Shown in pieces: positions 13,865 to 25,900 of a stretch of DNA of 64,000 bases (position 1 is the stretch's first letter; the number at the start of each line of letters is the position of its first letter). The notes beneath the pieces are model-generated. The model ran no database searches. It was not told where the DNA came from and saw only the letters and a list, made by a program, of their open reading frames with translations. Source of the stretch: Bolinopsis microptera (Eukaryota > Ctenophora > Tentaculata > Lobata > Bolinopsidae); the NCBI RefSeq assembly GCF_026151205.1, contig NC_087084.1, positions 16,032,227 through 16,096,226 on the forward strand. The letters are read 5' to 3'. The position numbers and the translations under genes are program-made.

Positions 13865-16800
13865 TTTGTTGCAAATGCACCCTCTAAAACCCTGGATTTG
13901 TTGCACAATGCACAACTAAAACCAGGATTGGTGCACATTGTACCTCTAAAAACCCTGGATTTGTTGACAATGCACACTCTAAAACACTGGATTTGTCTAT
14001 TTGTGATGCACCAATGTACCCTCTAAAACCTGGATTGGTTTGCACATTGTACCCTCTAAAACCCTGGATTTTGTTGCACAGGCACACTCTAAAATCCTGT
14101 TTTTTTGCACTAATTGCACATCTAAAACCTGGTTTTGTTGCACAATGCAACCTCCTAAAGAACCCTGTTTTGTTGCACAATGCACAACTCCTAAAACCAT
14201 GGATTTGTTTCACATGCACCTTCTAAAATCCCTGGATGTGATGCACACATGCACCTCTATAACCCTTGGACTTTTGTTTGCAAAATGCTCACTCGTAAAA
14301 CCCTGGATTTGTTGCAACAATGCACACTCTAAAAACCTGGATATGTTGCACAATGCCACCCCCTCTATAAACCCAGGATTTTTTTTTTGCTCAATGCACA
14401 CTTTTAACCCTGGAAATTGTTGGCACAATGCACCCTCTAAAACTCTGGATTTGTTTGCACAATGCACCTCCATATAACCTGGTTTGGTTGAACAATGCAC
14501 CTTCTAAAACCTGGATTTGTTGCACATGCACCTCTAAAACCCTGGATTTGTTGCCATGCAACTCTGAAACCTGGATTTGTTGCACAATGCACACTCTAAA
14601 AACCCTGGATTTGTTGCACAATGCACCCTTCTAAAAAACCCAGGATTTTTTGAACATTGGCACACTTTATAACCACTGGGAATGTTGCACAATGCACCTC
14701 TAAGACTCTGGTTTTGTTGCAACAATGCCCTCTAAATATCCCCTGATTGGTTGCACAATGCACTTCTAAACCCTGGATTTGTTGCACTATTGCACACTTC
14801 ATAAATAACCCCCCCAGGTTTTTTTGCACAATGAACCCTCTAAAAAAACAGGATTTTTTGGCACAATGCACACTTTAAAAACATGGATTTGTTGCACAAT
14901 GCACCCTCTGAAATCCCTGGGATGGTGGGCACAATTTTTTTTGTTTTTTTTTTACCCCCTTCTAAAACCCTGGAATTTGTATGCACAATTGCAACACTCT
15001 TAAACCCTGATTTGTTGCACAATGTACCCTCTAAAACCCTGGATTTTGTTGCACAATGCAAACTCTAAAAACCTGGATTTGTCTATTTGTTGCACAAGTA
15101 CCCTCTAAAAACCTGGATTTGGTTTGACACAATGTACCTCTAAACCCTGGATTTGTTGCACTAGGCAACACTCTAAAACCCTGGATTTGTTGAACAATGC
15201 ACACTCTAAACCTGGATTGTTGCACAATTGGCACCCTCTAAAACCCTGGATTTGGTTGCACAATGACCATCCTAAAACCCTGGATTTGTTGCACAATGTA
15301 CCATCTAAAGACCCTGGATTTTGTTGCACAATGCACACTCTAAATCACTGGATTTGTTATTTGTGCACAAATGTACCCTCTAAACATACTGGTTTGGTTG
15401 CACAATGTACCCTCTAAAACCCTGGATTGTTGCACAATTGGACACTCTAAATCCTGGATTTGTTTGCACAATGCCACTCTAAAACCCTGGATTTGTTGCA
15501 CAATGCACACTCTTAAAAACCCTGGATTTGTTGCACAATGCACCTTCATAAACCCTGATTTTTGGTTGCACAATGCACCCTCTAAAACCTGGATTTGTTT
15601 TTTTCGTTGCACAATGCACACTCTAAAACCTGGGGATTTTTTGTTTGCACCAATGCACACTCTAAATCCCTGGATTTTGTTGCACAATGCACCTCTGAAA
15701 ACCCAGGATGTTTTGCACAATGCACACTTTTAAACCTGGAGGTTGCACAATGCACCCTCTAAAAACTCTGGATTGTTGCACATGTCCCTCTAAAACCCTG
15801 GATTGGTTGCTCAATGCACCTTCAAAACCCTGGATTTTGTTGCACAATGCACCCTTCTAAACCCTGAGTTGTGTTTGCACAAGCACACTCTAAAACCTGG
15901 AATTTTGTTGCACAATGCACACTCTAAAACCCTGGATTTGTTGCACAAATGCACCCCTCTAAAACCCAGGATTTTTTGCACAATGCAACACTTTAAAACC
16001 TGGAATTGTTGCACCAAATGCACCTCTAAAACTCTGGATTGTTGCACAATGCACCCTCTAAAAACCTGGATTGGTTGCACAATGAACTTACTAAAACCCT
16101 GGATTTGTTGCACAATGCTCCTTCTAAAACCAGGTTTTTTTTGCACAATGCACCCTTAAAACCAGGTTTTTGTGCACAGTGCACACTTTAAGGCCACAAG
16201 GGGGGGGGGGAGGTCGAGGTCAATTTTGAAATTTTGAGATATTTTGTAGTGCTCGATCTTCATTTTCAAATGCTTTTGTACCTTACGAAAAATATGTTTC
16301 CTATTTGAAGTTATCTGCGCGTTTGAATTTTGTGGTTTACCTGTAATTCTATATTAAATGAAAACCTTTAAAATGCAATTGTGTTCAAAATCTATCTTCT
16401 GTTTTAGTTTATGACTTAGAAACCTTGTACTTCGGCAACATTGTTCTTTAAGGTATTTGAGTAGGTTTTTGTTATGTATAGATTTATGACTTCTTGCATC
16501 AAAGCTGAGATATTTAGGCTTAACCATGAGTGAGAAATTACAAAAATTTACAAAATTTTAAATGGGTTAACCTCATAAAAAGAGTTAGGAGCTAAATTAC
16601 AACAATTCGGTTACATATCAAACTTTAAATTTATGTCAGGAACATATAAGTTCCATAATTTGAGGTGAAATGGATTACATATGCTCTTGGAGAAGATTGG
16701 TTTTTGAGGTGGTAAATAAATTGTTCAGTAGAGAGAGCTTATGGACCATGATTCTGAGAAAAATATGTTAACACTCAATTTTCCAACAAATAAAAGGACA

Positions 16801-17575
16801 TATAATAGTTCTGTTCAATTGGATGGCCAATCTCGATACCATTGTAAGTTTAACTTGCTGATGGGAGGGAGACAACAAAATTGTTATTAAATGGTTATTT
16901 GTGAGGTAACTGATTAAAAAGGCAATAGTTAAACCTCTATTTTACGACAAATAGGCGCTTCTGGGGGGCTAGGGTGGTGTGCAAGCGCAGTAGTACGTGG
17001 TCTGCCAACTGGCAAAAATTTTTTTGACTCGGACCCCCCCCCCTGTGGCCTTAAAACCCTGGATTTGTTGCACAATGGCTCCCGCTAAAACCCAGGATTT
17101 TTTGCACAATGCACACTTTAAAACCCCGAGAATTGTTGCACTATGCACCCTCTAAAACTCTGATTTGTTGCACCAATGCACCTTCTAAAACCTGGATTTG
17201 TTGACACTGGCACCACGCTGAAAACCATGGATTTGTTGCACAATGCACACTCTAAAACCATTGGATTTGTTGCAACAATGCACACTCTAATACCCTGGAT
17301 TTGTTGGCACAATGCACCCTCTAAAACCCAGGTTTTTGCCACAATGCAACTTTAAAACCCTGGGAATTGTTGCAAATCGCACCCTCTATAACTCTGGATT
17401 TGTTGCAAAATGCAACCTCTTAAAAACTGATGTTGCACAATTGCAACTCTAAAACCCTGGTTTTGTTGCCACATTGCACCTATAAAAACCCTGGATTTGT
17501 TGCCAAAAATGCACCCTCTTAAACCTTGGATTTGTTGCACAATGCACCCTCTAAAAAACCTGGGATTTTTTTGTA
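13865..17575. repeat. 33-bp satellite, right arm
   Basis: Reverse-complement satellite with the core AAAACCCTGGATTTGTTGCA, interrupted at 16192-17050 by the second copy of the TTAA-flanked element. The same private-indel noise is seen as in the left arm. Confidence 0.9.
16192..17050. mobile_element. TTAA-flanked inverted-repeat element (right-arm copy)
   Basis: Starts GGCCACAAG plus poly-G, ends GACTCGGA plus poly-C, then CTGTGGCC. It is flanked by TTAA at 16188-16191 and 17051-17054. TTAA target duplications are the hallmark of piggyBac-type elements; the assignment rests only on this, because no transposase is encoded. The insertion sits at the same mirrored place in both arms, so it came before the inverted duplication, or both arms were read from one molecule. 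Confidence 0.75.
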
Positions 17576-17870
17576 CAATTCAACCAATGCTTAATGTAGA
17601 CATTACACCACTCACTACCGTCAATGTGTACAATTACGTGGACTCGATTACAGCAGCGTACAAAGGGCATATTTCTCAAGAAAAAAAATAAAAAATAAAA
17701 ATATGTATTAGTTGAGAGGGAGAGGATCACCTCTTCCATTAATAATATAGAATAAGTGCGTTTTGTAGTAATTACTGCTGCTAACCTTGCAGCATTTAGC
17801 CTATAAAATGAATACACGCGGGAAAGGTATAGAGAATGATATAATAGCGTGACATACTATTATATTCTTA

Positions 17871-19612
17871 TAATTATATCATATGAATTGATTGCACTGC
17901 TAATAAATAAAATACTTTGTTTTACTAAAAATACTTTGTTTTACTAAAACCGATGGGTATCGGGTAAAGCCCAAAAAACGAATAATTATCAAACAATGGT
18001 TGAGATGTGATACATACAGGTTGCCAGGGTGCCCTACACCCCTGCAAGTAGCCTATGCCCTATGCTATGTAAAATTTAAAAAAGAAAGAAAAAAAGGGGG
18101 ACCCCCAACCCATGTAGCTGAGACACCTCACAGCAAGTAGACCAAAGTGGCTCTTGCTTGTGATCAATGCATCAACTACCCGCCGAAGCGGTGGGTTTGG
18201 AGTCCCCCCTGGGATCATTTTGTCCATAAAATTGTATACAATATAGCCTATGCTATCTGTGTATATATACTATATAAACGACTTGACATAAATATCATTC
18301 CAGTTTACATACTTTGTAGTATGACAGTAAGGTATATAAGAAGTTATTTAATTTTGCTTGGGCTATTATATTGACTATTGAGGTTTAATGATGATATGGA
18401 ATTTGAATTCTATATAAATTTACACTATGTGGTTGGGGCATTTTGCATAGTAAATATGGTTACTACTCCTATATATCATATTATTTGATTGGTATTCGAT
18501 TTCTGATTATTTCTTAGGAATATGATTATTATATCTCAATTTGGCTTTAGGTAGGGTGCCCCGCTAAAAGAACTGGATTCTTCCAGGAAGCATCCCGTGC
18601 ACAGACCTTGGTCTACATATAATATATTAAATTATTAACCATTCATTCTGTATGTGCACGAAAATTTATTTCAATCAAAAAAAACATACAACCTGACAGG
18701 TTCTACCAATCCAAGTGGTAAAATAAGTTTCCATTCAGTTAGCAGTAAACAGTGTCAAGCACTGGTTGTACAAATATAATAGGGACATACCAGTTGCAGT
18801 GGCTGGAGCATAGTTGGGAGTCTACTCAAGGAACTAGATTCTAGGCATGGGTGGTCCCTCTAGATTGATACATCTTGAGCTTATCATTTTTATGATTTCA
18901 CTGCAGACCTGGATGCATTTTCGGTCTCTAGCAGAAAATATCAGTCATAAGAAAGGTCAAAGGTACTGTGATGTGGTGTCCTTCATCAAACACAGACTGC
19001 TTTTCGATTTACTAGGAAATGACAGGAATTTGTGATCTAGACTGATAAACAAGTTACCTAGAGAAGAAATGCTCCGGGTGTTATGTCTGTAAGGTTGGGT
19101 AAAGGCCTGGACTGCTCGTTGCTATTATTAATACAATTGGCTTTTATATTGACTGGAAAAGAAGATAGATTTTAGACTCTATTTTCAGTATGCATGACTG
19201 AAAATTACTCTCGCAAGGGGGTCTTCTGTCCAGCTTATATCTTCTAAATGATCCCTAGAACATATCCTGGAATTTCAGGTGATAGCTCAAAAACTGTAGG
19301 AGAAGGTAGACTTTTAGACTCTATTTTCAGGGCGCAATTGAAATTATCTCGCGTCATATAATTACACATAGGTGCTAACCTTTGACTGGTGATAACTTTG
19401 GCTTGGAACAATAATTTTCCATAGGATCAAAAGCAGCTGATAGATATCACTCCCTTCTATTAGAAACAACTAAAAAGTCGATTTCAAGAAGAAAATTTTC
19501 ATGAAGAAAAAGTAAATTTACTTTTTAAAGAATTTAATTTTCAAATTTTGATTCATTTCAATGTAAATAATGGATTATACTGAAAATTTTAATTTACCCT
19601 CAACATTAGATA
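17871..19612. other. Intergenic region upstream of the Ser/Pro-rich gene
   Basis: No coding exon recognised. It includes an 18-bp direct dimer at about 17909-17950 built on ACTTTGTTTTACT, resembling retroelement tails elsewhere in the window. The promoter of the gene starting at 19613 should lie here or upstream, but I cannot point to a core promoter element. Confidence 0.4.
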
Positions 19613-19972
19613 ATGGATGAAGAGACAGATGATCCACCAGCTTTGATGGACGAATGCACTAAGGAACATATACATGTCTCCAAAATGTTTGGGGATAATG
19701 GAGACTCTACAGTAGATCCGCAGGAGGAGGTTATGGAATCTGAAGGGGGCGAAAAAGCAGAAAATCCATTGCTCTATCAAAGAGAAATCGAGCAGAGTGG
19801 GAACAAGACTTGTGGCAGAGTAGAGGAGAAGGCTGAGTTGAGCAGACGTGACATTACACTAAGAGATGCTACACCACATAGACTAAATGCAGAGACTGAA
19901 ATCATTAAGTCAGAGGAGGGGAAGGGACCATCTCCGATCAAGACATCTAAACCTTTTGATCTGTACCCTAGT
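19613..19972 (+). CDS. Ser/Pro-rich gene, exon 1
   Basis: Encodes residues 1-120, acidic and hydrophilic, starting MDEETDD. An in-frame TAG lies six bases before the ATG, which supports this start unless the CATTAG at 19604-19609 is an acceptor. The exon ends ...CCTAGT|GTGAGT, phase 0; the intron frame stops at once (TAG). Confidence 0.7.
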
Positions 19973-22900
19973 GTGAGTTAGTACAGTAAAAATGGTTTTT
20001 TAAACGTTTGCTCATGAAAATTGAATACAGAGTTATTTATCATTATCAACTGATAATTGAACTCCCTCGTGTTGAAACTTAACCCACAGACCCTTCAGTT
20101 GAGTGTGTCACAAACAGCATTTTCGGATACTTCCTCGGTACTTTCTCCAGCCAGCAGCAGCGAGAATTACAATGAACCTCTAAATCTCAGTACAGGTGAG
20201 CATTACAATGAACCTCTAAATCTCAGTACAGGTGAGCATTACAATGAACCTCTAAATCTCAGTACAGGTGAGAATTACAATGAACCTCTAAATCTCAGTA
20301 CAGGTGAGCATTACAATGAACCTCTAAATCTCAGTATAGGTGAGCATTACAATGAACCTCTAAATCTCAGTATAGGTGAGCATTACAATGAACCTCTAAA
20401 TCTCAGTATAGGTGAGCATAACAATGAACCTCTAAATCTCAGTACAGGTGAGCATTACAATGAACCTCTAAATCTCAGTACAGGTGAGCATTACAATGAA
20501 CCTCTAAATCTCAGTACAGGTGAGCATTACAATGAACCTCTAAATCTCAGTACAGGTGAGCATTACAATGAACCTCTAATATAATCTATATATAATATTT
20601 ATATTGTAACCATGATAATGATTACAGATATGGAGTTTACTGTATATATATTGTGACCATGGTAACGATTACAGATATGGAGTTTACTGTATATATATTG
20701 TGACCATGATAACGATTACAGATATGGAGTTTACTGACAGTGAGACTGAAGCGAGACATGCTGTATGTAACATCTCCTCTCACAGTGGACTAAACATTAA
20801 CAATAGTAATGTTACTTCACACACCAAACCTAAAGTTCAGCTCCCTTCTTTCTCCCCACAGAGGTTTCATTCCTTCAATTTATTCTAGATTCTTTTAGCT
20901 TACATTTAGATCAAGAACAATTTAGAATCAAGACATAAATGAGCTTTTTGTTATTGTGACGAAGTACAAAATACCAGGATATTTGTTTCTGTGCTGATTT
21001 AGATCAGTTGTTTGGGAACCCTTCTGCTCTCTCTTAAACATAGTACTATACTATACTAATTATACTCTATATATAAAATAATGCTCTTTTAAAAATCTGA
21101 GTATATTTTCAGGTTTCCGCAGTCAATGTCTCCATTACACGTATCGGCTGGTTACGCTTCACCAGCTACCAGTATCCATGGCAACCAATCCCCCACACGT
21201 TCATTTCTCCCGGACGGTTTATCGGAGAACATCTCAGCTGTCAGAGTTAAAGTTAGATCCCGTCACGCTAGTTTCTCGGTAAGTTAGATCCCGTCACGCT
21301 AGTTTCTCGGTGAGTTAGATCCCGTCACGCTAGTTTCTCGGTAAGTTAGATCCCGTCACGCTAGTTTCTCGGTAATTTAGATCCCGTCACGCTAGTTTCT
21401 CGGTAAGTTAGATCCCGTCACGCTAGTTTCTCGGTAATTTAGATCCCGTCACGCTAGTTTCTCGGTAAGTTAGATCCCGTCACGCTAGTTTCTCGGTGAG
21501 TTAGATCCCGTCACGCTAGTTTCTCGGTAAGTTAGATCCCGTCACGCTAGTTTCTCGGTAAGTTAGATCCCGTCACGCTAGTTTCTCGGTAATTTAGATC
21601 CCGTCACGCTAGTTTCTCGGTAATTTAGATCCCGTCACGCTAGTTTCTCGGTAAGTTAGATCCCGTCACGCTAGTTTCTTGGTGAGTTAGATTCCGTCAC
21701 GCTAGTTTCTTGGTAAGTTATATGCCGTCACGCTAGTTTCTCGGTGAGTTAGATCCCGTCACGCTAGTTTCTCGGTAAGTTAGATCCCGTCACGCTAGTT
21801 TCTCGGTAAGTTAGATCCCGTCACGCTAGTTTCTCGGTAATTTAGATCCCGTCACGCTAGTTTCTCGGTAATTTAGATCCCGTCACGCTAGTTTCTCGGT
21901 AAGTTAGATCCCGTCACGCTAGTTTCTTGGTGAGTTAGATTCCGTCACGCTAGTTTCTTGGTAAGTTATATGCCGTCACGCTAGTTTCTCGGTAAGTTAG
22001 ACCCCGTCCCGCTAGTTTCTCGGTGAGTTAGATCCCGTCACGCTAGTTTCTCAGTAATTTAGATCCCGTCACGCTAGTTTCTCGGTAATTTAGATCCCGT
22101 CACGCTAGTTTCTCGGTAATTTAGATCCCGTCACGCTAGTTTCTCGGTAATTAAGATCCCGTCACGCTAGTTTCTCGGTAATTTAGATCCCGTCACGCTA
22201 GTTTCTCGGTAATTTAGATCCCGTCACGCTAGTTTCTCGGTAAGTTAGATCCCGTCACGCTAGTTTCTCGGTAATTTAGATCCCGTCACGCTAGTTTCTT
22301 GGTGAGTTAGATCCCGTCACGCTAGTTTCTCGGTGAGTTAGATCCCGTCACGCTAGTTTCTTGGTGAGTTAGATCCCGTCACGCTAGTTTCTCGGTGAGT
22401 TAGATCCCGTCACGCTAGTTTCTCGGTAAGTTATATGCCGTCACGCTAGTTTCTCGGTAAGTTAGACCCCGTCCCGCTAGTTTCTCGGTGAGTTAGATCC
22501 CGTCACGCTAGTTTCTCGGTAATTTAGATCCCGTCACGTTAGTTTCTCGGTAAGTTATATGCCGTCACGCTAGTTTCTCGGTAAGTTAGACCACGTCCCG
22601 CTAGTTTCTCGGTGAGTTAGATCCCGTCACGCTAGTTTCTCGGTAATTTAGATCCCGTCACGCTAGTTTCTCGGTAATCTAGATCCCGTCACGCTAGTTT
22701 CTCGGTAATTTAGATCCCGTCACGCTAGTTTCTCGGTAATTAAGATCCCGTCACGCTAGTTTCTCGGTAATTAAGATCCCGTCACGCTAGTTTCTCGGTA
22801 ATTTAGATCCCGTCACGCTAGTTTCTCGGTAATTTAGATCCCGTCACGCTAGATTCTCGGTGAGTTAGATCCCGTCACGCTAGATTCTCGGTGAGTTAGA

Positions 22901-25900
22901 TCCCGTCACGCTAGTTTCTCGGTAATTTAGATCCCGTCACGCTAGTTTCTCGGTGAGTTAGATCCCGTCACGCTAGTTTCTTGGTGAGTTAGATCCCGTC
23001 ACGTTAGTTTCTCGGTAATTTAGATCCCATCACGCTAGTTTATCGGTAATTTAGATCCCGTCACGCTAGTTTCTCGGTAATTAAGATCCCGTCACGCTAG
23101 ATTCTCGGTGAGTTAGATCCCGTCACGCTAGTTTCTCGGTAATTTAGATCCCGTCACGCTAGTTTCTCGGTGAGTTAGATCCCGTCACGCTAGTTTCTTG
23201 GTGAGTTAGATCCCGTCACGTTAGTTTCTCGGTAATTTAGATCCCATCACGCTAGTTTCTCGGTAATTTAGATCCCGTCACGCTAGTTTCTCGGTAATTA
23301 AGATCCCGTCACGCTAGTTTCTCGGTAATTTAGATCCCGTCACGCTAGTTTCTCGGTAAGTTGATCCCGTCACGCTAGTTTCTCGGTAATTTAGATCCCG
23401 TCACGCTAGTTTCTCGGTAATTTAGATCCCGTCACGCTAGTTTCTCGGTAATTTAGATCCCGTCACGCTAGTTTCTCGGTAATTTAGATCCCGTCACGCT
23501 AGTTTCTCGGTAATTAAGATCCCGTCACGCTAGTTTCTCGGTAATTAAGATCCCGTCACGCTAGTTTGTCGGTAATTTAGATCCCGTCACGCTAGTTTCT
23601 CGGTAATTTAGATCCCGTCACGCTAGTTTCTCGGTGAGTTAGATCCCGTCACGCTAGTTTCTCGGTGAGTTAGATCCCGTCAGTCGTAAGGCTTGAAATC
23701 TTCGTAAAACTACATCATTAGAGCCTGTAAAAAGCACTCTATCAAGTAAAATTCATATATAATCATATTATATTATATATAATCATCACAGTTTATTAAC
23801 TCAAAAGTAAAAATTGTAACAAAGGCAAAATTTAATCAGTCAAAATTCGTAGCATGTAAGTAATTATGGATGGGGTACAACTCCACTCGGAAAATTATAG
23901 TATTTGATAAAGATATACAATATGACATGGCTTGATGGCTTCGTGTGGAAATACAAAACCATGTGATATATTGTGTGCAGCAGGATGTCAGAATTATTGG
24001 CGTGTTTGAAAATGTACACTGTACAGTTCTCAATCAAGATACCGATCATTACAGCTTCTGCACAGTCCTTTCTATTTACTTAATAAGAGGAACTAACTTT
24101 TGCCATATTTTTAATCAAGTCATGTGTTTAAATCAAGGCGATATATTCTTAACATGTGTGGAACGCTTTTCCCATTTAAAATATACATTTTACCTTTTTA
24201 GGTAAAATAGGGGTAAGAAAATATAGGGGCACGCCTCAAATAGGGGTAAGAAATGGGGGCACGCCTCAAATAGGGGTAAGAAATGGGGGCACGCCTCCAA
24301 TAGGGGTAAGAAATGGGGGCACGCCTCCAATTTTGAGAGTCTATATCTGACAGTTTTAGAGTGGTTTTAGAGTGGTTCAGTGTATGTGTTTGGTACATTA
24401 TGTAGTTGTTAATAGCTACAGTTATTGGTTAAAGCTCGATAATATGCAAATTACAAGATAGGGGCCGTGCCACAAAAGCCGAGAATATACTCTTTTATAA
24501 ATTTAGTTGGAGCGCGCGGGCGCCAAATTCATTTTTTGTGATGGGATTCCCGCAGCCCATCCTATCAGCTACAATTTGTAGATATTAGTTGCGCGGCGCT
24601 CAACTTACACGGATACATACACCCCGACATCTCAATGTGTACATTTCTCATGTCTCGGTGTGGGAATGTGGGAGGAAGGTGTGCAGCGTTTTAACTGCTC
24701 TCATTTTGTCATGTGCGAGTCGTACATTATACATTGTACATTGTACATTGTACATTGTACATTGTGCGATTAGCGGAGAAAATAATTATTGCTGAAGAGG
24801 ATTGTTAATCAAGGTGTAATGTACTGTAATTATTACTTCGAATACCCCTCAGCAAATTAAGGAAAGGGCTTTCAACCTGTTTTAACAATTTTTATACTGT
24901 ATCTCACTAACTATGGACATTTCAGACACCCCCAAAATCACCGGCCGATTCTCAGTGGAGATTATTTAAAGTTAACAGAGACATGAAGGAGGAAACCTTT
25001 GACGATATAAACGGAGAAAGGAATTTCACACAGAGCCTAACTTTGAAGAATGTTTGCGATGCTAAACTAAATGTATCGGTAAGTTTATTGAGTAGTTTAG
25101 GTGAGAGGCCAGGTATTGTCACGAGATTATTGGAATTGAATCAAATTTACACCGCAATACAATAAGGATACTAAATTATTTATAGAAGATTCAATATGCT
25201 GTGCAGGACGTTCAAATCAGTCCCAAAAAACTTTCAATAGAATGCCCTACTAAAACATATGCATTAGAGTACTTGATCATGAATAAATGTTTGAAATACT
25301 ATTTCACTACTATGAAAAGTATTTCAATCATGAGACTAATAAACAGCGAACTACTCCGTTATTTGATGAATAAATGTGTTATAAGTAATAAGTAAATGAT
25401 TATGGTAAAGTGAGTAATAACATGAAACTGTGGAAATGAAGGCAAGTGACCATTTAACTGTTACGAAGATTATAGAGATATAGATATCAGAGCTCTGTTT
25501 AAAGCTGAGCTTAGTTCTGAATTAACAATTCACTCCCCCAGGATAAAGAAGACGGAATATCCCAAGTATCCAGTTGTCCCTCCTCCCCACGACACCTGGG
25601 CTCCCCTGTTCGCAGTCTCACTTCTCCTGCTCGCCCTCCTGCTGTGTCCCCCGTACGCCCGGCTATCCTCCCCGTTAATTCCCCTGCTCGTCCCCTGCGT
25701 TGTCATGGTAACGTGGAGCAGCGCCTCCCCCCTCACCGCAGCACCACCCCTTCTCCCTCACCCCCTTTCTCTACTCCACCCACCCTCCCTGCACGATGCG
25801 TCTCTCCTAACTCCTTCACCCGGGCCAGTTCCTTCACTTTAAAGAGGAAGATAGTGGAGCCGGATTGTGCTAGTCCTCCCAAGAGACCGTGTACCATGGG

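Larger units (their letters stand above)
1830..17870. repeat. Giant imperfect palindrome (inverted duplication)
   Basis: The left half from about 1.83 kb reads, in order, as the reverse complement of the right half ending at about 17.87 kb. Matching landmarks are: the outer segment containing TAGGCTAAATGCTG (about 1.88 kb and 17.80 kb reversed); TAGTGAGTGGTGTAATGT (about 2.04 and 17.60 kb); the 33-bp satellite blocks; a TTAA-flanked inverted-repeat element in each arm; the segment around 5.8 and 13.8 kb; the 45-bp minisatellite blocks (8.8-9.25 and 10.3-10.75 kb); and poly-G/poly-C at 9.64 and 9.91 kb. The arms differ by many scattered single-base indels. It could be a foldback transposon, a genuine inverted duplication, or a long-read foldback artefact left in the assembly. 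Confidence 0.85.

Noticed and set aside
2085-17575. 11-residue-period frames (CNKSRVLEGAL-like) on both strands
   Set aside because: By-products of the 33-bp satellite; they break and shift with every indel.
21252-23682. CRISPR-like array of 31-bp direct repeats
   Set aside because: There are no spacers; units abut directly, the array derives from an exon end, and the genome is eukaryotic.
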